DNA of 64,000 nucleotides from Irineochytrium annulatum (Eukaryota; Chytridiomycota; Chytridiomycetes; Chytridiales; Chytridiaceae): positions 20,626-84,625 of the forward strand of contig JADGJL010000019.1 in assembly GCA_027600665.1 (NCBI GenBank), given 5' to 3'. Under the pieces are notes generated by a model. That model was not told where the DNA came from. It saw nothing but the letters and a program-made list of their open reading frames with translations, and searched no databases. The position numbers and the translations under genes are program-made. Each line of letters begins with the position of its first letter. Position 1 is the first letter of the stretch. Shown one piece after another: positions 21,945 through 35,250 of this stretch.

Positions 21945-23565
21945 CTACTCCCAGTCCTCACCCCACCCTTCTCCCTCCCCCTCCGCGGCTGGTGCCCTTT
22001 TTTCCTCGGATGGCCGAATCGGCGCAACCTCCACCGGCGACAGCGACGACTCGCTCTTCTCTGCAGCTGGTGTTGCAGCCCCCTGCGCACTGCCGGGCCT
22101 TGACACAATCTCGTAGCCACCGTCAGACGAATCGCCGTCGCGCCTCACCAAAAGCACGCCAGCGGGCTTCGGTAGTGGTGTCGGCACCGGCGCCGTTAAT
22201 GTTTCTTCGGAAGCTGCCGGCGGCGGTGCTTCAACAGCCTCGACTTCCGGCACCTCAGCAGCGGTAGTGGCCTCGTCCTCGTCCGACTCCCAAGCAACCT
22301 CCTCATCGTTTAAATTCGATTCTATACCGACGATTTAGCAAATAATAGAGCAAAATATGAATACCCATCATCAGGCGCTTTCTGGTCTCCTCCTCACGCT
22401 CGACCTCGCTGACACGGTAAAAGTATCGCAACCAGAAGTCTTCCGCAGTCACTTGTGATGGTACTATCGAAACTATTAAGTATCAAGGGACGCCTGCAAC
22501 TTCGTACCAATTCGCTGTAAAAGCTTGTCAAAATCCGAATCGTCGTCCAAAACGCGTGCGATAGTCGCGGAGTGCTCCGAGAGGTTGAAACCGAGACGAT
22601 ACACCATAAACCTCTCGGCACTATCCCGTTCCGAGGGCACAGCGGAAGTGATGAGGGTGAGAGGATCACGCAGGAAAGTCGAAGTGTCCTTCCGAACGGC
22701 AGCGACCGCAGCAGATTTCCGGTCATAGCTAACCGCTACCATCAGAGAGACATTCCAACTGCAATCACACTGACATTATCTTCCGTTGTGATGCACGCGC
22801 CGGTCCGCTTTCAGGCGGCGCTATGTGAACAGCATTGCTCAAGAAGGTCGTGAGGCCCGTGCCGAACTTATCTAGCATCCCTTCCGCTCTATCCGCCAGC
22901 TCCTCAAACTTGGCCACCGCGTTCGCAATAGGAGACATCGCGTCGCCAGGCCCTCCACCCTGCTCATCCGACTCGCCCCTTGCGTCCTCCGCATCAACAA
23001 CCTCGCCATCGTCCTCCTCTCCTAATATGACGCCCCTCGCTACTGAGTTGACTGTTGAGGTAATCTTTCCCACAGAGTCCACAGAGTTGGCAGCGACTAC
23101 TGACACAAACTCGCTGATGTCTCTGAACAGGCAAAAATCCGTTAACGCTTGAATCAGTGCACGAGAACTACCTCTTGTAAACGTCTGCCACAATCTCCGA
23201 CTGCAAAGCGGCCGGCGTCAGTTACATGCGAGAGCCTCGAATTCACTTGCCTGCTTCTTGACCGTGTCGACGATGCTGCCCCACGAGAAAGTGTTCGCGA
23301 ATGACCACGTCCCCCACTCCGACGGTTTCGGCTTCGACTCGGCTGGTTGCATGGGCTGTGGCGGCTCCTCCTCTGCCAGATCGTGTTTGGGTGGCGTTGA
23401 GGCAAGGATAGGGGACGATACCCCGGCGGAGAAATCGTCGTGAGAGTCGTCGACGGCCTCCTTGGCGACCTCATTCGGCGCATCCTCATCCACGGCCGCT
23501 TCCGTGGCAGCCTCCACCGCGCCTTGCCGAAGCTCAGCTGCTGTGGGCAACGTCGAATCGTCCAT
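21945..23565 (-). CDS. BSD domain-containing protein
   Basis: Resembles fungal DOS2-like and animal SYAP1/BSDC1 proteins; its exact role is not known. The N terminus (MDDSTLPTAAELRQGA) leads to WGSIVDTVKKQ, SEIVADVYKR and DISEFVSVVAANSVDSVGK, the conserved helix pair of the family. The BSD domain lies near 22340-22460, with the diagnostic AEDFWLRYFYRVSEVE. The C terminus is acidic and Pro-rich and ends EGWGEDWE. The intron at 23201-23250 uses a GC donor (gcaagt) with a normal AG acceptor. The start at 23565 faces UBC1 with only 42 bp between the two ATGs. Confidence 0.85.
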
Positions 23566-23607
23566 TTTTTCGGTTCATCAGCGCGGCTTCACCAACCCCC
23601 TCTCGCG

Positions 23608-24561
<954 letters not shown>

Positions 24562-24745
24562 TATCAAAAGCATTTCGACACTTTATTATCAATTGAACTT
24601 TGACATTGTCGCCTTCCTTCACCAAGGATATTGCGTCCAGGGGCGCTGTTCTCTTGATCAGCACCCAATCCGTTGTCCAGGCTTACTTAGGGTGGCGTGT
24701 GTAGTAACATATTTGTTGAGATGCAACAGCAGATTTACAAAGAAA

Positions 24746-26882
24746 ATGTTCACCGATATCGATGGATTGTTGAGGGCATTCACGCGTAAAGGCGTGCCAG
24801 CACGACCATCGTCGTTTCAAGAAGGCGCCATAGCGGATATCATCGTCGACTTTGGCGCCATTGAGTCCGCATTCATTGCAGCAGTTGAGGGTTTCTTGGG
24901 CTTCTTGGTCCTAAAGCCTGGATAGACAGTTACAGAAAGCACTTGCGACATCATACATACACTCGATTCGATCGAAAAGGCGTCTCCGGTTCAGATAGAG
25001 AGCGCGCCATGCCTGGTCATAGTACTCGCCTGCGTGCTGAACGCGAGTCAAAGTGATCCGAGTGAGTTGTTGATGTCCCGGCTCTGCAAGATCATTTCCG
25101 GCATGGAATCAGATACTAGAGAAGGCTTTAAAGACTGTTTATTATTGTCTTTGAGCCAGACAGCGTCTACAAACGCGGACGCGTTCTTCTTAAAGCTAGT
25201 CGGAATTTTTCAGTCATATATTATGCTGCGGATAGCGGCGAAGGAGAAATCAGGACAGTCAGCGAGCAAAGATACCCAAACCGTAAATGCCGTTATCTGC
25301 ATGGAGCTTTTAAGTAAGTGATGAACGCGAGCATACCGTTTAGCCCAGTCCTGCAGATGAAGTTAATGAAGTGCTACGCCTCGTACCTTACCAATCCTTC
25401 TATAATCACTCGATTGAGGCTGTGCTGAACTTGAAGGAAGACTACCCGCGGTGGAAAGGAAATCAAGGGTACAATTGCACTTACGTCCACGGGGCTAACG
25501 CCTGAGTAGATTTTCCTTTTTAGACTCACCTTTCCTGCTCAGTACTGCAACTAAGGGCGACATTTTGAAAATAGAGTCTATGATAACGATGAGACATGAG
25601 TTGCAGGACTCTTTCTTCCGAGCAATGTTCATTGGCGTGAACAGCCCATATTTGCAATGTTTGTGCCGTTTAGTATACTTGATACTAAACGTGGATGCAG
25701 TGGAGGTGCGGAGGGAATTTGTGGTGAGAGATGCCATTTTGCAGATCACAAATAAAAGCTCGCACGATCTCAAAAAGCAGTTGCGAATATCGTTTGCAGG
25801 GGAAGAAGGTGTAGATGAAGGAGGTGTTCAGAAGGAGTTCTTTCAAGTGCTAGTGAAGAGCATATTTGACCCGAATCATGGCATGTTTGAAACAAATGCG
25901 GACACTCGGTCTTGCTGGTTTACAAAAAATATGGTGTGCGACACCGATATGCTCGAAGAATACTCATTGATAGGTATTTTTTCGATTGAATACACGACTT
26001 TCTTACGCGTAAAGGAAAACTTCTGGGGTTGGCAATATACAACAGTGTAACGCTGGATATTCATTTTCCACTCGCTTTATACAAGAAGCTTCTTAAAATA
26101 CCGCCAAACCTCGAAGATCTAGAGGAGCTAGATCCGCTTCTCGCACGTGGCTTTAAACAGTTGCTTGAGTTCGATGGCGACGTCGGTGAGACGTACGGTT
26201 GGACTTTTGAGATCGAATATGCAACGCACATGGGGAGGAAGACGCACGAGTTAAAGAGGAATGGCGCGTCTATCGTTGTTACATCCGCCAATCGAGAAGA
26301 GTTTGTTCAGCTGTACGTGGACTTCATTTGGAACCAGTCTGTGAAGGCGGCATTTGCGGCGTTCTTAGGCGGCTTTGAGGCCGTTGTCGAGAGAGGAGCT
26401 ATTCTTCTCTTCAGGCCGGAAGAACTTCAAGAACTCGTCATCGGCAGCCAGATTCTCGACTTTCATGAACTTGGTGGGCGACGAATGTCCACAAGCTGGC
26501 TTTAACAACCCCCTAGAAAAGGTCACACAGTATGATGGAGGTTTTGAGGCAACCTCCTCAAGTATCGTCCACTTCTGGGAGATAGTTCACAGACTCTCTA
26601 ACGACGACAAGAAGAAGCTGTTGTTCTTCACAACAGGGTCGGACCGCGTGCCGGCCGGGGGCTTGACCAAACTACAATTCATGATTACAAGAAACGGGCC
26701 CGACTCGTAAGTTCTTTGTTCTCTCCCTCTTTGTATCTAAAATTGTCCACAGCGACCGGCTCCCAACGTCGCATACATGCTATAACGTACTCCTATTGAA
26801 CGAATACGCATCAAAAGAGAAACTTGAAGATCGACTAATGAAGGCGTTGGAAAATTCAAACTGTGGATTCTTTTTGATGTAG
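24746..26882 (+). CDS. HECT-type E3 ubiquitin ligase (UBE3A/Hul4-like)
   Basis: Accepts ubiquitin from an E2 onto a Cys and passes it to substrates. The C-terminal HECT domain is complete: [53 protein letters not shown] (spliced at about 25971), [13 protein letters not shown] and the catalytic [20 protein letters not shown]. It ends NCGFFLM. The overall match is closest to UBE3A (E6AP) and HECTD2. The N-terminal part contains [17 protein letters not shown] joined over a 39-nt intron. The ATG at 24746 ([16 protein letters not shown]) is the best visible start, but an earlier exon is possible. The protein would be shorter than human UBE3A and no AZUL zinc finger was seen. Confidence 0.9.
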
Positions 26883-26969
26883 TTATCTATTATTTATATA
26901 CAAGTTGGGGCAGCGCGGCAGCGAAGTCAATTGAGTCCTATTAGACCAAACTCAACACGTAAACAGTAT

Positions 26970-28140
26970 CTAAGCTTCGGCCTTAACCGCTTTCGCCTGC
27001 TCCATTTCTTCCCGCTCCTCGTCTGTAACAGGGTCTTTATCGATCCGCTCTAGCTTTGGTAGCCGTGATAAAATCTCAATCCGATAATTAGGAATTTGAT
27101 CAATGGGATTTTCTGCGACTCAGTTAGATTATATAACTACAAGTGCGCAATTTCACCGGAAAGCACGAGAACTTTCAGCGCCGGAAGCGCCGACAGCTTG
27201 CTTATCTCATATAAGCTATCGACCTTATTATTTCTGCAGCTTTTAGATACATCTCACGTGCTGCGATACCTCAAATTGATGTACTCGAGAGCCTTATTTG
27301 CGTCTGAAAATCCATTTAATGAGTTAACCCTATTGTCTCGGAGGTGTAAAATTTGGAGGTGCGGCTTTTCGTCAAGGTCCAGTGTTTGTATGGCGTTTCC
27401 GCCCTGTTTAAAACGTTAGTGGGTTTAGCATGTTTAAGGAGTACCAAATAAAGCTTCACAAGCTTCTTCGCGTTAATCCCTTTCGTGTGCTGAAGCCTAT
27501 TCTGCCTCGCTTCGAGGTGAACCAGCTCTCCAAATTCTTGAAGGGCTAGCTCCGTCAATTTGTTTTCTTCCCCATTGCTTAGTGGCTTATCAAGGGTCAT
27601 AAAAGTACCATTTAAATTCAGCCACGCAAGCATTGGCCATGTTGCTACCGCAATGGTCGATATGAGATTCTTTGCGAAGTTGGCCTGCTGCAGATATTTT
27701 CGTCTGTCGAGCGACGCAGGAATCGACTTGATTCGGTTGCTGTGAAAGTCGATGGCGAGTAGATATTCAAGCGACGCCAGAGGTTCCAGATCTTTGATCG
27801 CGTTGTCTGATAAATCCTGCGGAGCGGTCAGTGTCACGCAATGGCGGCGCAAGTCTACCAAGTATCGCAGGTGCGGATATGACTCCAAAATGTCGATATC
27901 GGTGATCCCTTTCCCGTGAATCTCCAGCCTGGTGTAAGCATGGCTGAGGCCGTTCCCAGTCCTTGCCAGCAAGGAGATATTCTGCCCGACAACTTCCATG
28001 GATAGCTGGAGCTGCGGCACCTCATCCTCAGGCTCAACGACCTCCTCCTCCTTGGGGGCCTCCTCTACTTCAGGCTCCGGTGGATCATCCTGTTGCGGTT
28101 GCGTGGTCTCATCAATATCCTCAACTTCGTCATCCGCCAT
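26970..28140 (-). CDS. LRRC23-like leucine-rich repeat protein of flagellar radial spokes
   Basis: Homologue of LRRC23, a radial-spoke protein of motile axonemes. After an acidic N terminus (MADDEVEDIDETTQPQQD) come the family hallmarks LLARTGNGLSHAYTRLEI and GITDIDILESYPHLRYL. The intron at about 27818-27862 then gives RYLDLSDNAIKDLEPLASL. Further repeats include NRIKSIPASL and NLNGTF. The C terminus reads YRIEILSRLPKLERIDKDP then VTDEEREEMEQAKAVKAEA, close to the LRRC23 end. Such proteins are retained only where motile flagella exist, so this supports a zoosporic fungus. It converges with the HECT gene (87 bp) and diverges from the J-protein gene (145 bp). Confidence 0.85.
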
Positions 28141-28285
28141 ACTCCGATCGCGGTGTTGGTGAGCTGAGAAAGGATTTGAGGTTTGCTGGGCGACTAATCA
28201 AGGTGTGTCAAAGTTCGCCGTCAGCAACTCGCATCTATCTAACGCGATCCTTGCGAGCCTAAAGCTTCTGCATCGACGGCGGCCA

Positions 28286-29443
28286 ATGGACGTCACGCAG
28301 TTCATTCTGTGGGTGAGTTGAGGTACTAGGCGAGGGTGCGGTGCTTCTTCTGTATGTGATTGCCCCGGATTAAAGAGACTAATAACTCCTTTGGCCCAGG
28401 CATTTCTGCCCAATCTCATCACCAGTCTCCTCTTGAAGCAGATACATGGCTTCGCATACAGAGGCTCCTCGCCGCCAGCGCCAAATCATCCAAAGTACCG
28501 TAGCCACTACAAGGTGGTTTTCACGACCGTTATTGTGTCATACTTGCTGTACACGATCATCCAGGTGTGTTTGGCATCCTTTTGAAATATCAGATTGGAC
28601 TAATGTTGGTTAAGTCTGAGAGGAACCTTCCCGAAAATTTCTATCACGTTCTGCAACTCTCTCCAACATCGTTTGATCAAAAGGGATTGCGGGCAAACTA
28701 CAAGACCCTGTCGCTTCAATTTCATCCGGATAAAGCTCAGTCGTACGGGCCGGACCTTGCCGCAATGTATGAGGCAAGATATCTGAAAGTACGGCAGGCA
28801 TATGAGATATTGAAGGATCCTGTCATGAAGGCCGTGTACGGTATGTTTAGTTTGCTTTCCTATTAAACACTAAAATCGCGAAGATAAACTTGGACCCAGT
28901 ATGATGGACTGCACGCGATGTAAACGCGAGCGCGATTTCATTATGTTCGGCCTGACCGGCTACTTCTCCTTCTATTTCGGAACGGGAGTTGTGCTCATGA
29001 TATTCACTGTTCTCGGAAAAGGGGAGTTTGGGAGATACTGGCGATACGTTACCTTTGGGATGATGGCGTGTCTGGAAGCGGCGTTGCTATTCAATTCTTT
29101 CGACCCGTTCGCCTATCTTTTGACATGGCGGACTTCTTCGGAGAAGGTGCAAGTTATGCATCAAGTTTTCATCGCTGTATCTATCGCCGTTTCTCAAATT
29201 GGGCCGGTGGTTTGGCCGGAAGAACGGAATGACTTGGGCAACCTGCTGGGAGAGCTCGATCAACTTACTCAGTTGAATTTGAACGAGTCGGCCCTGCAGT
29301 TTCGCTCCGCGTGTGACCCTTTTGCGAGGGACCCCGCACAAACAACACTGCTTCAACGGAAAATTGAGAAGCTGGTTGTTGATCTGCGACTTGCGGAGGC
29401 GGACCCAGCACTGCAAAACTACTCGAAAAAAAAAAATATTTAA
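28286..29443 (+). CDS. Membrane-bound J-domain (Hsp40) protein
   Basis: Probable ER-type membrane co-chaperone. An N-terminal exon (MDVTQFILW) joins AFLPNLITSLLLKQI, followed by one membrane segment (VVFTTVIVSYLLYTII). The J domain follows: NFYHVLQLSPTSFDQKGL, with the Hsp70-activating HPD in LQFHPDKAQ and YLKVRQAYEILKDPV. Then YDKLGPSM and two or three more membrane segments (FYFGTGVVLMIFTVLG; YVTFGMMACLEAALLF). The layout resembles fungal DnaJ-domain membrane proteins of unknown detailed role. The C terminus ends with a run of lysines. Three short introns were placed, all family-consistent. Confidence 0.88.
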
Positions 29444-29644
29444 TCGCAAATATTATAGCGTAAAACATTAACACAATGTCTCGGGGATGGTGGATGGTGT
29501 GGTTGCATGATCTGCGCCCCATCGGCCCATCCCGTGGAAGTCAGCAATTGCCCTCCTTTGACATAACGGCTAATCGTCACCATCGTCACCGCGGAAGCCC
29601 GCGACGTCACTCCGACCGCACGGCCGACCGGCTTTGTCCGAGCC

Positions 29645-29655
29645 TCCTATAAATC
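29645..29655 (+). promoter_or_regulatory. TATA-like element of the citrate synthase gene
   Basis: The string cctataaatca lies about 40 bases before the citrate synthase ATG at 29692, a spacing plausible for a TATA box with a very short leader. Inferred from sequence only. Confidence 0.45.
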
Positions 29656-29691
29656 AGAAAAAGTGAGAAAATCGCCCATCACTCATCCATC

Positions 29692-31429
29692 ATGCTCTTC
29701 ATTAAGGTGCGTGACATATGGCCTCCATCGATGGCGCTGACTAGTCCGTAGCACGCACGGAGCCCCCTTCAGAGGATCGCGCGATCCTACTCGACCGCAA
29801 AACAGCTGGTATGTCGACCCATGGAGTTCAGAGGGCGACGCGCTAACTCTTTGTTTGAAGACTCTTAAGGAGCGGCTTCGCGAGATCATCCCCGTCAAGC
29901 AGGCGGAGGTGAAGGACATCCGGGCTAAGTATGGCGACAAAGTGCTCGGCCAAACGACCGTCGACATGGTGAGGTCCCGCCCTGCTTTGCGTTATCGCGT
30001 TGATCTTGCTAATCGAGTTGATCAGGCGTACGGCGGCATGCGGGGGATCAAGGGCCTTATTTGGGAAACTTCCGTGCTAGATGCTGAGGAGGTGTGTACT
30101 CCATCCGGACGGCCGATGTTAAGATCGATTTAGGGTATTCGTTTCCGTGGGCTCACCATCCCGGAGTGCCAAAAGCTTCTCCCGTCGGCCGATGGTGGGG
30201 AGCAGCCTCTGCCGGAGGCGCTCTTCTGGTTGCTCGTGACCGGTGAGGTGCCGACGAAGGAGCAGATCAAGGTTCTTTCGGCCGACTGGGCCGCCAGGTC
30301 CGCAATCCCGTCCTACGTTGAGGACATCATCGACCGTTGCCCGAACACGCTTCACCCCATGAGCCAATTCAGTTTGGCCGTCACTGCCCTCCAGCACGAG
30401 TCTAGCTTTGCGAAGGCGTACCAGAACGGCGTGCCCAAGTCTCAGTACTGGGACTACGCTTACGAGGACGCCTCCGACTTGATCGCGAAGCTCCCTCTCG
30501 TTGCTGCCCGCATCTACAGGAACGTCTTTAAGGACGGAAAGTTGGGCCAGATTGACCCTAAGCTTGACTACTCGGCCAACTTCTCCCGCCTTCTCGGTTA
30601 TAACGATCCCACTTTCATTGAGCTCATGAGGCTGTACTTGACTATCCACTCCGACCACGAGGGTGGTAACGTCAGGTTTGTGAAAGTGGCGTTGTTGCTT
30701 GGTTTGCACACCTCTAACTGGCACTATCACAGCGCTCACACCACCCACCTTGTCGGCAGTGCCCTCTCTGACCCGTACCTGTCCTTCGCTGCTGGTCTAA
30801 ACGGCCTCGCTGGCCCGCTCCACGGCCTCGCCAACCAGGAGGTGCTCCGGTGGACAATGAAGCTCCAGTCCGAGGTCGGTGTCGGCGCTTCCGACGACGC
30901 GATCAAGGACTACATCTGGAAGACCCTCAAGTCCGGCCAGGTCGTTCCCGGGTTCGGCCATGCCGTGCTCCGGAAAACCGACCCCCGCTACACCTCGCAG
31001 CGGGAGTTCGCCCTCAAGCACCTCCCAACCGACCCCATGTTTAAGCTTGTCAGCCAGCTTTACAACATTATCCCTGGTGTCTTGACCGAGCACGGCAAGA
31101 CGAAGAACCCTTGGCCCAACGTCGACGCCCACTCCGGCGTGCTCCTTCAGGTTCGCAAGAATTGTCATGTTCTCCTTTGTTCCATAACTGACGTCACGAA
31201 TTCAGCACTTCGGCTTTACTGAGCAAGAGTATTACACCGTTCTATTCGGTGTGTCTCGTGCTCTTGGTGTTATGGCCGGCCTGATCTGGGATCGCGCTCT
31301 TGGCCTGCCGATCGAGCGGTTCGTTGCATTCTTCATATTTGATGCCAATGTAACTAACCCTGCCTCTCTTTTTTCAGCCCCAAGTCCTACTCGTCCGACG
31401 CGATCCGCGCCATGTTTGAGAAGAAGTAA
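29692..31429 (+). CDS. CIT1: Citrate synthase, mitochondrial
   Basis: Condenses acetyl-CoA and oxaloacetate in the TCA cycle. The spliced N terminus (MLFIK, then [19 protein letters not shown]) is a mitochondrial presequence. The mature part starts [20 protein letters not shown] and includes [16 protein letters not shown] and [13 protein letters not shown]. The catalytic residues are present: His in [18 protein letters not shown], His in [16 protein letters not shown] and Asp in [11 protein letters not shown]. It ends [11 protein letters not shown] without a peroxisomal tripeptide, which fits the mitochondrial isozyme. Seven or so introns were seen, including 62 nt between GGNV and SAHT. Codon use is highly biased, as in a strongly expressed gene. 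Confidence 0.97.
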
Positions 31430-31593
31430 ATCCAATTCTCGTGGTGTTGTTGAGGGGATCTTGCCCCAATATAAGGCTTGATAGTAGCATTTATTTGCAT
31501 AGGATAGTTTTTTTCTTTTGACGACTTGCACGAAGATGTGTTGTTGAGGAGACACAAATATAGTTGACCCCATAGATTCATTTGATCAACACC

Positions 31594-33065
<1,472 letters not shown>

Positions 33066-33133
33066 TAAATAGTGGGGGAATGCTAACTTAGCTGCTTTGA
33101 TAGCGAGGTTCCCACAAGAAAACTTTAAGCCGC

Positions 33134-33937
33134 ATGGATAACACATTCGCACCAGCACCTCTGCATTCATCCGCACCCGCAATTGTCAACGCCCCGGAGG
33201 ATCCGGCGCATCTTCGCGTCATAGGTAAGTTCGTTCTTGTATGAAAGTATCACTGACATGCAAAAGAAACAATGGAGAGCGTCGAAGTCTCCACCTCACC
33301 CTTAACCTCCACCTCCGCAAGCCCATCCCGTCAAGCCACTCAATCATCACCATTGCGGGGCTCGGACTCCCCCCCCAAGCCGAAACCACACAACCGACAC
33401 CACCCCCACAAAAAAATCCACGAGCGCTCAGCCTCCTTCGGCGGCGTGAATATCGCGGGCTCGCTTGCCGCCGACGCGCGCGGTGTGCTCCGGTTCGACG
33501 AGTCGGCCGATCATGCGGGCCGGAGCAAAGGAGCCGCCTGGTCGGATTCACCAGAGGCGCTCGTCCAACCGGCGGGCCCACAGGCGTCGCCGCGCGTGGA
33601 GTCGAGGCGATCCGCCGGGTCCAACTTGTCGTCCTCGACGCCGCGGAGCAGCGCAAGGATGACGTCTGTGCGGGGCGCGCACAAATCGTTGAGGACGCAT
33701 AGGAATCGACACGCTGGAGGGGAGACGGTGCACAACGCGCAGCATGCGCCGCAGGGGTCGGTGGGAGGAGGCTTGCATCAGCATATTGTCGCGCCGTTGG
33801 AGCTGCACACGTTAAACTCGGTTAGCGATATACAGCATGAGTTGGAATTCAGGGCAGCGGAGACGTTGAATTTGATTAACGCGTTCGAGGAGGTTTTGCT
33901 CATGAACACGGGGGATGCGAGTATGGTCTATTCATAG
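33134..33937 (+). CDS. Ser/Pro-rich protein with C-terminal helix, function unknown
   Basis: Not recognised. MDNTFAPAPLHSSAPAIVN begins 68 bp after the kinase stop on the same strand. One intron (about 33223-33267, phase 1) joins LRVIE to TMESVEVSTS. Most of the protein is disordered, rich in Ser, Pro, Arg and His with several possible phosphosites (ERSASFGGV; RRSAGSNLSSSTPRSSAR). It ends with a predicted amphipathic helix (IQHELEFRAAETLNLINAFE) that could mediate binding. The reading frame is intact, but a further 3' exon cannot be excluded because the stop at 33935 is followed by acceptor-like sequences. Confidence 0.6.
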
Positions 33938-34247
33938 CATGATGTTCACAGTAGCGAAAGACGTTGAACTTAAATAGCAGATGGCACAGGTAGCATTTTA
34001 TGCCGACTTTATTTCACTTGTTATATTTGATGACACATTGCAAATGACGGCCCACAATTTCAAATACAATATTTATGATATATTGAAAAAAAAAAAAGGG
34101 GCGGGGGGTCTTGCATCTCAACCGCCACGGTTTCTCATTTTTTTTCCAGGGTTTCCTCTTTCTACAAAGAAAAGGCGGGGTGATGGTTATTGTAATAATA
34201 ATTTAGCGCCGGTTGATTGAAGAAAAAAATCAGCGCCCCCACTAGGT
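33938..34247. other. Convergent 3' spacer
   Basis: About 310 bases, AT-rich with an A-run at 34085-34098 and a T-run at 34138-34146. It lies between the stops of two convergent genes. Nothing else was seen. Confidence 0.5.
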
Positions 34248-35049
34248 TTAGCGCCACCCGCCACCGACGGCCTGCGGCTGCATCTGCTGGGCGCGGGAGA
34301 GCATGGGCTCCGACCGCATCTTGCGCAAGGGGGCAGACGGAGTTGCAGCGGAGGAGTCGCGGCGCTGGCCCCAACCCCCGGGACGGTCAGGGCGAACCCA
34401 CTGCCTCTTAGAACGGACGATGACAGGGAAGAAGAGGTTGTTCAGGGCGTTTTGACTGTACGCGTGTTGAAAAGGTTGTAAATAAGTTAGTGAGTTTCTA
34501 CGTTCCTTCTATCCTCCAATCCCTGCAGATTCTATATCCCTCCTCCGTTGCGTGTCAGGGGTTATAATCAGTGCATAACTTCTCCCTACGCCCCCTCCCA
34601 ACTCATGCCCTCCGTTCTACACCGCTCCTTCCCCTCAACCGAATCCTACACCCTCTCCATGTCCTCGTCCTCCACCCTTCCCTCCCCCTCCATTTTGCTG
34701 AAAAAACTCACGCTTTGTAGACATCGTCGTGCGTCTCGCCCGAGATCTGGATGGCGTTCTTATCCTTGATGAAGGAGATGTCCGTGAAAGTGTCGAAGGC
34801 AATTTTACTGTATGTCCAAAACCCCGTTAGATCAAGGTTGCATGTGCCATGCGAGCAAAGGGGCAGTAAAGGGCGAAACTTACCCAATCGCCTCCGCATC
34901 CGGCCCGCTCCTGAGCCTCAGCTCGTCCCAACCGGGAGGGCAGTAAATGAAGCCTGTGTTCGCGCGGCAGATGGTTAGTTCTAGTTCGCATATGCGAGAT
35001 CTTCCAACATACCGGACACGTCGAGGGGTTGAGGAACAGTCGCCGCCAT
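34248..35049 (-). CDS. Small conserved-looking protein, function unknown
   Basis: Not recognised. Four exons splice cleanly. They encode MAATVPQPLDVSG, then FIYCPPGWDELRLRSGPD, then KIAFDTFTDISFIKDKNAIQ followed by ISGETHDDVYK, and last AQNALNNLFFPVIVRSKRQW ending QPQAVGGGWR. The result is about 136 residues. The middle part alternates strands and a helix (AIQISGETHDDVYKAQNAL) in a way that recalls a KH-type nucleic-acid-binding fold, but the GxxG loop is not convincing, so this is a guess. The last intron is long for this genome (about 250 nt, 34459-34711). It diverges from the coiled-coil gene at 35251 with about 200 bp between the starts. Confidence 0.65.
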
Positions 35050-35250
35050 GCTGGGCAAATGAGGTAGCAAAGAAAAATGACGGGTAGATGAGGGATGGAC
35101 AGGGCTGGGCGGTTGTAGACGAGGTGCGAGTGGAGGGGTGAGGAGAGAGGGAGGACGCCACCAGCAGGCCGAAATCCTGGCTGGACCCAAGCACACGCGT
35201 CTACCAACTTTGACCGACACACTCTGCTTTTAACCTTCAAGCTGATAGCG

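Noticed and set aside
30119..31168. Minus-strand ORFs of 209 and 123 codons over citrate synthase
   Set aside because: Shadows of a codon-biased, highly conserved plus-strand gene.
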